64,000 bases of DNA, from the NCBI RefSeq assembly GCF_018294505.1, contig NC_057812.1, positions 64,622,494 through 64,686,493 of the forward strand, written 5' to 3'. The translations under genes and the position numbers were made by a program. Position 1 is the stretch's first letter. Each line of letters opens with the position of its first letter. Shown in pieces: positions 1 to 11,500 of this stretch. The notes beneath the pieces are model-generated. The model was not told where the DNA came from, searched no databases, and saw only the letters and a program-made list of their open reading frames with translations. The stretch is from Triticum aestivum (lineage: Eukaryota; Streptophyta; Magnoliopsida; Poales; Poaceae).

Positions 1-45
1 TAATATATACATCATCGTAATATGTACATAAGTAGAGCCAGTGGC

Positions 46-1209
46 TCAGGTATAGTAAGGCCGAAGATGACCTATGTTCCATGGCCTGTTGGTCTCCTCT
101 TCTGATGTACGTGAGTCTTTATGCTCTCGAATATCGATCAGATAGTATGACCCGTTGTGCAGATTCTTGCTGACCACGAAAGGTCCCTCACAAGGTGGGG
201 ATAGCTTATGCATATCAGTCTGATCTTGGATGAGCCGAAGCACCAAATCTCCTTCCTGAAAGGTTCTGGTTCTGACTCGGCGACTGTGATAACGATGAAG
301 ATCCTGTTGGTAAATCGCCGAGTGGGCGGCTGCTATGTCACGTTCTTCATCCAACAGGTCCAAAGCATCTTGCCGTGTTGTCTCGTTTTCCGCTTCAACA
401 TAAGCCGCCACACGAGGTGAGTCATGACGGATATCACTGGGGAGAATCGCCTCCGCTCCGTAGACCATGAAGAACGGTGTGTATCCTGTTGATCTGTTGG
501 GTGTAGTATTGATGCTCCATAACACAGATGGTAACTCTTCAACCCAACAACCCGGTGTTCTCTGCAAAGGAACCATAAGCCGGGGCTTGATGCCTCTCAA
601 GATCTCTTGATTAGCCCTTTCTGCTTGACCATTGGACTGTGGGTGTGCCACTGATGAAACGTCAAGCCGGATGTGCTCCCGTTCGCAGAACTCCTTCATG
701 GCACCCTTGGACAAATTGGTACCATTATCTGTGATGATACTGTGTGGAAAACCAAACCGGAAAATCACTTTTTTGATGAACTGAACCGCCGTGGCCGCAT
801 CACACTTGCTAATAGGTTCTGCCTCCACCCACTTTGTAAACTTGTCAACCGCCACCAGGAGGTGGGTCTTCTTATCTTTGGACCTTTTGAAAGGCCCAAC
901 CATATCCAGCCCCCAAGTCGCAAACGGCCAAGTAATTGGAATCATTCTCAATTCTTGAGTCGGCACATGAGCACGTCTTGAAAACTTTTGGCAACCATCA
1001 CATCGTCTAACCAGATCCTCCGCATCAGCATAAGCAGTTAACCAATAGAAACCATGGCGGAACGCTTTAGCCACCAAAGATTTTGAACCGGCATGGTGAC
1101 CACAATCTCCTTCGTGGATCTCACGCAAAATTTCACAGCCTTCTTCAGGAGACACACAGCATTGAAAACGCCCCCGATACACTTCAATGATGCAACTCGC
1201 CATTGACAA
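46..1209 (-). pseudogene. pol: Element A integrase (pol C-terminal part)
   Basis: The 387-codon frame holds the retroviral-type integrase that joins retrotransposon cDNA to chromosomal DNA. An N-terminal zinc-binding region is visible (HAGSKSL, then CDGCQKF). The DDE catalytic core follows: Asp in GLDMVGPF, Asp in IITDNGTN and Glu in GQAERANQ, all present. The C-terminal part ends near HLRPYY. There is no internal stop, so this is the best preserved part of the element. It is out of frame with the RT frame just upstream because of one indel near 1184-1209, so a continuous polyprotein can no longer be made. No chromodomain is visible. Confidence 0.9.
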
Positions 1210-3082
1210 TAGTCATGGACTTGGACCGTCGGATTATCGGTCCGGCCAGAGTCTCATCTCCTGGTAACTCGCCCCGGTTCATGTACGCCAGGTAAGGAAG
1301 CGTCCAATCCGGAATGACATGAAGAGCTGCTACCAATTGAGCCTCCGGATCAGGAATAGCCAAATCCACTTCACTAGGGAGCTTCACCGACAGGACTGGT
1401 TTGCGCTGAGAGCCCAGCCGGTTTAAAGCGTTCGCCGCTTCATTGTTCCGTCGGTCCACGTGGTCCACCTGACAACCTTTAAAGTGACCTACAACGATAT
1501 CCACCTCACGATGATATGCTGCCATGAGTGGGTCCTTGGAATCCCAAGTGCCAGATACTTGTTGAGCCATGAGGTCCGAGTCACCAAAGCACTTAACTCG
1601 ACTTAGATTCATCTCCTTAGCCATCCGGAGACCATGGAGCAAGGCTTCATACTCAGCTGCATTGTTAGTACAAGGGAACATTAAGCGGAGAACGTAACAA
1701 AAGTTATCACCTCGTGGGGAAGTTAATACGACTCCAGCCCCCGAGCCTTCCAGTTGCCTGGATCCGTCAAAATGGATGGTCCAATATGTGTGATCCGGCT
1801 TTTCTTCAGGTGCTTGCAGTTCCGTCCAATCATTGATGAAATCAACAAGTGCTTGAGACTTAACCGCCGTCCGCGGTACATACTTCAACCCGTGCGGCCC
1901 AAGCTCTATAGCCCACTTGGCAATCCAGCCAGTCGCTTCCCGGTTCTGGATGATATCCCCCAAGGGAGCATAACTAACCACCGTAATGGGGTGCCCTTGG
2001 AAGTATTGCTTAAGCTTCCGGCTTGCCATAAAAACTCCGTACACTAGCTTCTGCCAATGCGGATACCTTTGCTTGGACTCAATGAGTACCTCGCTGATAT
2101 AATAGACCGGGCGTTGAACCGGATACTCCTTACCTGCCTCTTTTCGCTCCACCACAATAGCCACACTGACCGCATGAGCATTAGCAGCAACATATAGCAG
2201 CAATGGCTCCTTGTCAATGGGAGCGGCGAGCACGGGCGGATTGGCCAATTGCCGCTTTAAGTCCTCAAATGCTTTATCAGCAGCGGAACTCCGGACGAAT
2301 TGATCCGTCTTCTTCAACATCTGATACAAAGGAATTGCCTTCTCACCAAGGCGATTGATAAACTGGCTTAACGCAGCAATACGGCCTGCCAGGCGTTGAA
2401 CATCGTTGATACACTTCGGTTTAGCCAGGGAGGTGATGGCTGTGATCTTCTCCGGATTAGCCTCAATTCCCATGTTGGACACCAGAAAACCCAATAACTT
2501 GCCTGCCGGTACACCAAAGACACACTTGGCCGGATTAAGCATCATCTTGTATGTCCTCAGGTTATCAAAGGTTTCCTTCAAGTCGTCAACCAGAGTCTCC
2601 TTCTCCCTTGACTTAACCACGATATCATCCATGTAAGCATGTACATTACGACCAATCTGCTTGTGAAGACAATTTTGTACACACCGTTGATAAGTTGCCT
2701 GGGCACTCTTGAGCCCAAAGGGCATAGACACATAGCAGAAGGCTCCAAAGGGAGTTATGAATGTCGTCTTCTCCTGGTCCTTAACTGCCATTTGGATCTG
2801 ATGATAGCCATAATATGCATCCAAAAAAATCAAACGCTCACACCCCGCCGTAGCATCAATAATTTGATCAATACGGGGGAGGGCAAAAGGATCTGCTGGA
2901 CAAGCCTTATTAAGATCTGTGTAATCCACACACATGCGCCAGGTGTCGTTTTTCTTAAGGACCAGCACCGGATTGGCAAGCCACTCAGGGTGGAAAACTT
3001 CAATAATAAAGCCAGCTGCTAAGAGCCTGGCCACCTCTTCTCCAATCGCCTTGCGTCTTTCTTTGTTAAACCGGCGGAGGAA
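1184..3082 (-). pseudogene. pol: Element A reverse transcriptase plus dual RNase H
   Basis: The frame is open from an amber codon at 3083-3085 down to 1184. RT motifs run in order: WRMCVDYTDLNKACP, then FITPFGAFCYVSMPFGLK, then the catalytic box AYMDDIVVKS with both Asp residues intact. The Gypsy RNase H follows (LLLYVAANAHAVSVAIV, KLVYGVFMASRKLKQYF). A second, archaeal-type RNase H comes next (WTIHFDGSRQ, TNNAAEYEALLHGL, FGDSDLMAQQ). A dual RNase H is the hallmark of the Tat lineage. The C-terminus is cut by a frameshift into the integrase frame. RT copies the genomic RNA inside the virus-like particle. Confidence 0.9.
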
Positions 3083-3217
3083 CTATTTCACCGGTTTGTA
3101 TTTAGGATCCACATTAAGGGTGTGCTTAGCGAGTTGCCTCGGTACACTTGGCATGTCAGAGGGCTTCCATGCAAAAATGTCCCGATTCTCACAGATGAAC
3201 TCGATGAGCGCGCTTTC

Positions 3218-3829
3218 CTATATCGGATCCAAGTTGACACTGATGCTGAACTGCTTGGACGAATCGCCAGGCACGAAGTCAACAAGCTTAGTTTCAGCTG
3301 CCGATTTGAACTTCAGGGCCGGATCATGCTCCGTAGTTGGCTTCTTTAATGGAGTCATGTCCGCCGGATCAACATTCTCCTTATAATACTTCAGCTCCTC
3401 GGTGGCACAAACTGACTCTGCGTAGGCTGCATCTCCTTCCTCCCACTCCAAAGCGATTTTACGGATTCCGTGAACCGTTATTGTCCCCTTGTGACCCGGC
3501 ATTTTGAGCTGTAAATACACATAACAGGGCCGTGCCATAAACTTGGCGTAGGCCGGTCGCCCAAACAGGGCGTGATACGGACTTTGGATTTTCACCACTT
3601 CAAACGTCAATGTTTCCAACCTGGAATCATGATCATCTCCAAAGGCCACTTCCAGAGCTATCTTACCAACAGGATATGCTGACTTGCCAGGTACCACACC
3701 GTGGAACACCGTATTGGACGGTTTGAGATTTTTATCTGTTAGTCCCATACGACGGAAGGTCTCATAGTACAAGATATTAATGCTGCTCCCTCCATCCATG
3801 AGCACCTTGGTGAACTTGTAACCTCCCAC
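3218..3829 (-). pseudogene. pol: Element A aspartic protease segment
   Basis: A retropepsin-like protease is seen: VLMDGGSSINIL carries the active-site Asp-Gly-Gly usual for this lineage, and ALFGRPAYAKF matches the second conserved region. The frame is the same as gag and RT. It is bounded by amber codons at 3830-3832 upstream and 3218-3220 downstream; the upstream GTG at 3829 is only the first codon after the stop and not a real start. In the intact family this domain processes the polyprotein. Confidence 0.85.
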
Positions 3830-3907
3830 CTAAGGCGCCACCACCAGAGCCAACTGACCCGGATTATCAACCTGGGGAGGGTGATCCTCTCTGCTCCATA
3901 TGATTGG

Positions 3908-6025
3908 CTATTCAGACCAGCGTAGATAATGGGGCATGGCCGGTTCAACAGAGTTGACTGCCCGTCTCTGAACATTCCGGTCTCGCTTGTCCAAGCTAGT
4001 GGTGAAGACATGGTACTTCCCACTATTCAACTGCTTTGGGTTGCTCTGGTAACCCGACTGTTGCTGCTGCTGGTTGTAACCACCCTGGTTGTTCTGATTA
4101 TTTTGATTGTTATGTCCGCCCAGATTACCATTAAATCCTGAACCGGAATTTCCTCCACCGTAACCCGGCCCGGATCGTGAGCCACTGCCGGAGCCGTGAT
4201 CATACTGGAAAGCATTAGAATTCTTGAACTCCTGCATAATGAAGCAATCCTTCCAAAGGTGGTTTGCTGGCACTTCCTTCGTCCCATGATTTGGACAGGG
4301 CTGGTTCAATAGATAATTTAAGCGGTCCGGGTTAGGGTTAGGCGCTCCACCGTGATTCGGCGGTTTACCCTTGCGTCGCTGACCCTTGTCCTACGCGTTG
4401 GTATTAGCCACGAAGTCCATGTTGCCATCCGCTTTACACTTGCCTCCATTACCATTACCTGTAGAGTGGTGTTGTTGACCTTTGGAGTTGCTGTTCTTCT
4501 TTCCCTTCCCTATCTTGTCATCATCAGACTCGGGATCCTTGGTACTATCAGAATCAACATACTTTACCAAGGCAGCCATGAGGGTCCCCATGTCAGTGGA
4601 ATGGCGCTTCATCCGTCCTAATTTCAGCTTTAGGGGCCCAAACCGGCAATTGCCTTCTAGGGTTATAACCGCGGTGTCAGCGTTGATGCGGTCTGATGAA
4701 TGCAGAACCTGTGAGACCCGGCGCACCCAATGAGTTGTCAATTCTCCTTCCTCCTGGACACAGGTAGCTAAGTCCACTATCGGCATAGGCTGCTTACATG
4801 TATCCTTGAAATTACTGATAAACCGGGCTCGTAATTGGTCCCATGAACTGATAGAATTGGCCGGTAAGCTTTTTAACCAAGTACAGGCCGTTCCTTCGAG
4901 CATCATGGTGAAGTACTTCGCACATGCCGCATCATCCACATCAAGAATTTCCATGGCCATCTCATAGCTCTCCACCCATGTTTCTGGAGGTTGATCCGCC
5001 GTGTAATTTGGTACCTTGCGCGGGCCTTTGAAATCCTTGGGCAGGCGCACATTGCGTGAAGCAGGGGACAAGGCAAGGTACCCCCAAAGAACTAGAAGTA
5101 ACACCAGGTTCGACCGAGATAGTTGGACGAACCGGCGTAAGCTGCCGAGCCTGATACTGTGCAGCTAACTCGGCCTCCCTGCGCGCTCGGGCCCGATCCA
5201 CCACTTCCTGAGCATTATCAGCACCACCCGCCGGGTTGTTGCCGTCGGGTGCTCCACGTCGTTCATTACTTGACACTGCCGGTTCATCCATACGCCGGCT
5301 ATAGCTCCGGCTTGGACGAGGGGTCGAGTGGATCCGGTCGCGGCTGTACGAGTATGCTTCCTGTTGGACCAAAGTTGTCCTAAGAAGCTCCTTGACCCGT
5401 CGCGTCTCTACCGCCTGCGGCGAGTCACCTTCAATTGGAATGGCCTCCAGCCGTGCAGCAGCGGCAACGAGATTGTCCATCGGGTTGGAGTAGTGACCCG
5501 GAGGTGTTGAAACAGCCTGAGGTATAACAGTGTTTTGACGAGGCAGATCCATCAGATGGGGCTGAACCAGCGCGCCGGTCCCAGGAGCTTCCGCCCGGTT
5601 TCCCTCCAGCGGGTTACTGGTTCCTGCTCCTGGGGTGTTGAAAAGGTCTCTGGCCTCGAAAACCGAAGGCAAACGGGATTGGTACTTCCTCTTCATGACT
5701 TCATGCGACGCGTTCTGGTCCAACATGAGCCTATAGGCTTGTGCGTCTAAAGCGGCCCGCTCTGCGGTCATCCTGGCATTCTCAGCTGCCAGGTCTGCCT
5801 TGGCTTGGGTGATCTGTTCCTTCACCTTTGCAATCTCCGCATTTGGACGTCCTGATCCATCGGGTTAGCTTCTGCCATAAGGACAGCCAATGCGTCAAAT
5901 AGATCTGATAGAACTTGAACCGACGGGCGTATAGAGCTTCCTGCCCCGGCAGCTGTCGCCGCTACTGAACCGGAGGTTATTCGCGCAGTGGTCAAAAAAT
6001 GAAGCGCTGCTTGTGTGCCGGCCAT
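3908..6025 (-). pseudogene. gag: Element A gag
   Basis: The first ATG is at 6025-6023 (MAGTQAALHF). The N-terminal frame runs to 5822, continues in another frame (5825-4962) and returns to the first frame at about 5104. The capsid domain is clear at 5000-4600 (ETWVESYEMAMEILDV, ARFISNFKDTC). The tail is basic and low-complexity. It includes an Asn/Gln/Gly-rich stretch at about 4140-4035 and a Cys/His knuckle-like segment (CPNHGTKEV...HLWKDC) near 4280. In-frame amber codons lie at 4391-4393 and 3908-3910. At least two frameshifts plus two stops mean no full gag is made. Confidence 0.85.
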
Positions 6026-6037
6026 GAATATTCCAAA

Positions 6038-6622
6038 TCAGTTGGGTAGATCAGAGGGGTCCGGAATACTGTCGCCATCGGAATAGCCCCCAATCCGACC
6101 ATCTTGTAGTTGATATAGAGATTCGGTTTCTCCAGTTGATGAGTCATCGCCGGAATAGACGACGGTCTCGCCGCAAGATTCCGATCCATCCTCATAACTT
6201 CCTCCATGGACGACTCCTACGAAGGCACGCTTCACGGCCGGTTTAACCCGGGCGGATCGCGCACGCTGAGCCGTTTCGACGGAGTCGGTGCAGATGTCCC
6301 GCTCAGGGCCCAGTTCACCGATCTTGCCGATGAAAACGTGTATGCCACCAAAGGGGACCCGGCACCCATACTCAACTGAGTCGGCCTCGGGGCCCCAGCC
6401 TGCATCATCGATGTAGAGCTTGCCGCGACGACTCTTAGTCATCCAGCCCACAGCGTAGCCCTCGAGTCCTTCAGAGCGGCCCTCCAAGAACTTGAAACCA
6501 TCGTGCGATAGCCCCACGGTGGGCGCCAACTGTCGTGGTTTTGTCACGGCAGATGTCCTCGTGAAAGGACTTAGTCGTGGAGCCATCGCAACGGGTTGGC
6601 TTGAAGGGGTTAAAGCGGACAC
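6038..6622 (-). CDS. Element A leader ORF upstream of and in frame with gag
   Basis: This 194-codon open frame begins inside the 5' LTR, crosses the primer-binding site and ends with TGA at 6040-6038. The gag ATG (6025) is in the same frame, only four codons after that TGA. The protein looks non-random in its middle (SHDGFKFLEGRSEGLEGYAV, KLYIDDAGWGPEADSVEYGC) and has an acidic C-terminus. I do not recognise it. It may be a translated leader peptide, an N-terminal gag extension reached by readthrough, or an unselected open frame. An internal Met (MTKSRRGK) downstream of the PBS is a possible start. Confidence 0.45.
   Translation of the reverse strand: MSALTPSSQPVAMAPRLSPFTRTSAVTKPRQLAPTVGLSHDGFKFLEGRSEGLEGYAVGWMTKSRRGKLYIDDAGWGPEADSVEYGCRVPFGGIHVFIGKIGELGPERDICTDSVETAQRARSARVKPAVKRAFVGVVHGGSYEDGSESCGETVVYSGDDSSTGETESLYQLQDGRIGGYSDGDSIPDPSDLPN
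6512..6529 (-). other. Element A primer-binding site
   Basis: Directly after the LTR the minus strand reads TTGGCGCCCACCGTGGGGC. TGGCGCCC is a common start for a tRNA 3' end complement in plant Gypsy elements. The exact primer tRNA was not determined. Confidence 0.7.
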
Positions 6623-7040
6623 AGGGACGAAAGAGAGTTTATACTAGTTCAGCCCCTTCGATGAAGGTAAAATCCTACGTCTAGTTGTGATGGAATTGAT
6701 GCGGTTTCGAGGACTAGGGAGCAAACAAGCTTCGCCTAAGTCTCGAGTTGTTGTCTGTCGTCCTTGAACCGCCGCCTGGTCATCCCCTTATATACACGGG
6801 TGACGCCCGTCGGTTCACAGAGTCCCAATACCGGCTCATAGATGTGTCCGGTTTGGTCTCTACTTATTCCTAACTTACAATACAAGTTACATACCAACGC
6901 CGGTTTTCGGCTACAGACCTTGAACCGACTATGGGCCTTGATCCCTCATCTGCCTTCTTGGGCTTTAACATAGTTAACTACTGATGAAGTTAACCCGGCC
7001 CAGATAGGCCGATTTACGCCCAGTAGTGATATCCCCAACA
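6531..7040 (-). repeat. Element A 5' LTR
   Basis: The 510-bp repeat is bounded by TG...CA. On the minus strand it begins TGTTGGGGATATCACTAC and ends ACAAAACCACGACA. A TATATAA box lies at 6788-6794 on the minus strand. The PBS-like sequence lies immediately downstream. The partner LTR is outside the window, so the limits rest on the termini and PBS alone. Confidence 0.85.
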
Positions 7041-8574
7041 ACGCTCGAGAACAATCTTGCTTTTCAGGGCAAGACGATATGATCAACATAGCAAGGCTTT
7101 GACAAAAACCTAACTCATTGATCGAAGAGTGCACCAGAAATAAGGACTAGGTAGCACAACCAATCTTAGGATCATGATTCAATAACCAGCATGCTAAGAG
7201 TGAGAGTTTGTCCATTTACTACCAAGCAACGAGTTGCTCGGAATATTGATTTCACACATCACAATTCACTTGTTGGCATTCTGGTTACAATAACACGAGG
7301 ACCGAGGAAGGAATGATGATGGTGAGAAGTATCACTGCATCAAGAATTCATTAGAGATGGTGTAATTCCTATGATATTCTTGACAAAATACGGTAATACT
7401 CGAGGGTAGAACAGATCAAAGGCTGAATTGGCAATTTGATCTGCGGAATACAATTGCTTTGACTCAATCCTTGATATGGATGAGCTACTAGAGTTTGTTT
7501 CTCCTAGTCATTCTGGAATAGAACGGCTCGACGGACAACAAGAATAATAGGCACCGATGAACGAATGCTCACATACTCTTGACTATCAATTGATAGATGA
7601 AGGTCGGAATATAACGGAAGGGGGACAACTCAAAGGAACATATATCTTTCTGAGTTGTGGATGCATAGATTAACATGTCGAGCGAGTTCAACATATTTCT
7701 TCCGGATAACCCATGCAGAAAGGTAGAACTGGCAGAATCACGATTATGAATGGAGAACTCCTCGGGAGTACTCTAATGGTGATCTTTTGGTTCAAAGAAC
7801 TTCTGCCTTAATGGTTCATGGTATTTGGAAGAAGGAAATACCATGGACCTCGAGGACTATCACAAAGGTTACTAATATCCTAAAGGAACTAGCAACACTA
7901 TCAACATGAGGTAAGTAGGGTGAATCTCGGGTTCAAGAACCCAGGAATAGAATACCTACTACTAAATGGCATCACGGGATGCTTTCAAGAATGGTGGCCA
8001 GAATCATCACGCTGGGAACACAAAACATGGCTAGATTACTAGGTGATCCCTTAAGACACCTAGGGTCATAATAATAACTCCAACATATATGTCGACGTGA
8101 TTAATCCGACCCAAAAGGATCATCGGGAACGAGAAGAAGGTATTTGCAAGTGCATCAGAATATTTAGAAACCTAGGATGACTCGAACAGCATAACGGCTG
8201 TAAATGCTCAAAAACATTTGAGACATCCTGCAAAATACTGGCATAACCACTCAGAAGCACAATATCAAGATTCCGAGACCAACTATGAACACACGGAAGT
8301 AGTAGAAACTGAACTGGGGCTTAAATCCATCAATCCTATAAGTCTCTATCATAGTAACTCGTCATCCTAATAGATAGATGAGAAGGCCTAGTTCTTAAAC
8401 CCCGTAGGAAGGAAGAGGATGACTCAGATCAGAAGGGCATAAGGTAAAGGAGTAAAAAGAGCCTTACGTTCCCTTCCACAATCAATTGCCTTATATAACT
8501 AAAGAATTTCTAGACTCAACTTCGACCAGTTTGGCTTGGTAATCCTACAGGCAGTCAGGCTATGATACCAAAAC
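7041..8574 (-). other. Element B leader/internal region without coding capacity
   Basis: No convincing open frame occurs in either strand over 1.5 kb. The only structural signals are the PBS at the right end and weak similarity of the first bases to the leader of D. In D the corresponding stretch contains an extra ORF; here no equivalent is seen. Confidence 0.6.
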
Positions 8575-11500
8575 TGTCAGGACCCCGATTCTAAGTCACA
8601 CCGATCTAGCATGTAACACATCATATCACTTTGTGGCCTCACGCACGGTATTCCCACGGGTGCCACCTTACCTGGACCGGGACCGTTTGCGCCTTTTGGC
8701 TTACGTATATGATAGTGTCGCTGGCATCCATATGACATAGAACCCAGGCTGACATGACTAGTCATGAACCCAAAGTGGCACTAACTGACGGGGATAGGCA
8801 TACATGAATCAACATCGAGCATGTCGGTCAGCAGCGTGCAAATTCGGGCTGTAGCATTAGGCTAATGGGACTTCGGTGAACCGGGCTGTAGCAGGCTAGG
8901 CAGGACTCTGGATGTCACCGCGTGACATTTCCTGGAAGGGACAGACACAGGAACGAAGTGAATCACATGCCGTCCAGTCAAGTGTTCCGGAGCAGTAGTG
9001 CTGGGATAGCATGACTTTAGTGAACCGGGTTGTAGTGGACTACTATGGCTCATGGAAGCACAAGACTACATTTCCCCATAAGAGAGGCTACCCAGGATAA
9101 ACAACTAGGTTGTCGGATCCCACACATACCAAGCATTTCAATCATACACACAATATGCTCGATATGTGTAAATACAACATGGCATCACAACATAACTCTA
9201 TGACTCAAGTATTTATTCATTAGGCTTCGAGGAGCCAAGTATTACAAACATGGGTCTCATGACCCCAACATGCAGAGCATACAAGCAACAAGCACATGCG
9301 GAAGCTTAACTTGTCTAAGTACAGACAACTACAAATGAAGAAGGCTGAGAAGCCTGACTATCTACAAGACCCTCCCAAGGGTACAAGATCGTAGCTGAGG
9401 TAGCAAGCTAAACGTCGAAGTCCACGCGGAACTACTAGCGAGACTGAAGTCTCTCTGCAAAACATAAAATAAGCAAACGTGAGTACAAATGTACCCAACA
9501 AGACTTACATCAGAACTATCTACATATGCATCGGTATCAAAAAAGGGGTGGTGGAGTTAAACTGCAGCAAGCCAACTTTGACTTGGTGGCTATCCTGAAC
9601 TACGACTGCAAGTAACTCTTTTGAGGTGGCGCACACGAGTCCACATATTCACCATACCAATACACCACTATGGATCCGCTCCCGTCTCCCTACGAGAACA
9701 CCATCCATAGCACTCACGCTTATCTTGCGCATTTTAGAGTATCCACTTTCACTTGTCTATGAACTATGCAAGGGGTCCAGGTTTCCATATCCAAGGAATC
9801 CGACTATTCGAATAGATAATGATAACCCTACAGGGGTGTACTTCTTCACACACGCTCTCGCCACTTAGCACCATGTACATGTCGTGTATCTCGGCAACCT
9901 TCAAGCGGAAGCCTGGTGAGGGAGTCGGCCACGACCTGACTAACCACACAAGTCTCTAGTCTAGGTTTATCGCCTATTCGGGTTCCATCCGGGGTGTCGT
10001 TCACGGCCCCAAACGATGTGTACAGGGTTCCCAAGCCCACCATCCGGGTGCCACTTGGTACACCAGGCCACTGTGCCTAGTTTGTCCCAAGCCCTCCTGT
10101 ACCAGGTGCCACCTAGTAGACTACTAACACTACCTACAAACACCAGAAACTAGTTGCATCTCCTGGACAGAGATCAGGTTGATTAATAAGTCGAGAGAGC
10201 TTGGAGCGCCCGAAGCCCAATGTGTGGTAGTAACTGTTCATGGATCACAAACACAGAACTCAGTTCCTGAGGATGGCTGCAATGAGACAACCCACCATGT
10301 ACTCCTACATTGTCTCTCACCGCTACCTTTACCAAATCGTGTTCACACACTTAGCTCTCAATGGTAGGACATGTTCACCATGTTCCAATTCATTCCCGAT
10401 GAATCAGACCTGACTCAACTCTAAGAAGTAGGAGGCATGACAACAAGCATGAATGAGTAGGCACATCAGGGCTCAAACAACTCCTACTCGTGCTAGTGGG
10501 CTTCATCTATTTACTGTGGCAATGACAGGTCATGCAGAGGAAAAGGGTTCAGCTACCGCAGCATGTAACAGTTGGATCGTTGTTGTCCTAATGCGGTAAA
10601 AGAGAGCAGGAGCGAGAGAATGGGATTGTATTGGAATGAACAAGGGGGTTTTGCTTGCCTGGCACTTCTGAAGATAGTATAGCTCTTCATCGGTGTCATC
10701 GAACTCATCGCCGGATCAACGTCTACTAAGGGGGAACAATATCGGCAAACATGGAAGAACACAATCAATGCGATGCAACAATATGATGGATGATCATGAC
10801 ATGTCAATATGCTGTGTTTTGAGCTAATGCAACTAGCAACATGTTAAATGGAGTTGGTTTGAACCCTAGGTTCAAATTCAAACTCCATATGTGAAGGTTT
10901 AAATGCCATTTATATGATTTGGCCTAAAACGCAGGCATAAGTTGTTCTAACATGCATGAAAATGGTACAGATGGATAGATTGAATTTTTCTGATAATTTT
11001 TCATATATAAATTATTTCATTTGGAGTTACGGTTGAATTTCTATGATTTTTAGATGTTTAAACTGTTTTCTGGAATTTCCTGAATTATTTTAAAACCAGA
11101 AAATCATTACTGCGCCAGCATGACATAATTCTGACGTCAACAGGTCAACGGTGCCAGCCCAGGTTAAACTTGACGGCTGGGACCCACGCGTCAGTGTCTT
11201 TGGGCTGGAACAGAGGCTGACCAGTGGGACCAAATCAATGCTGACTGGGCAGGTCAAACCTGACACTTGGGGTCCGCAAGATGAGTACTAAACTAAATAG
11301 GAATTAAACTAACCTTAACAGGCACAGGGGCCCACATGTAAGTGAGTAGTGTGGGGGTGATTAGCGGGGTCATTAGTGCAAATAATGGGCCACGTCGACA
11401 TCGCCGGAGTTCGGCCGGCGGCGACCAAAACGACGGCGGCGCGACCCAGGTTTGAGCTACGGGCGGCCACACAACATGCGGAAGGGCTCTACGGGTTCCT

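Larger units (their letters stand above)
1..7040 (-). mobile_element. Element A: Tat-like Gypsy LTR retrotransposon, 3' part outside the window
   Basis: Read on the minus strand the order is 5' LTR (7040-6531), primer-binding site, leader ORF, gag, protease, RT, two RNase H modules and integrase. The element leaves the window at position 1, so its 3' LTR and TSD cannot be checked. The Gypsy order (integrase after RNase H) and the second, archaeal-type RNase H place it in the Tat lineage. The gag-protease-RT part shares one reading frame interrupted by amber codons and frameshifts, so the copy is dead. It sits inside the leader region of element B, which resumes at 7041. Confidence 0.9.
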
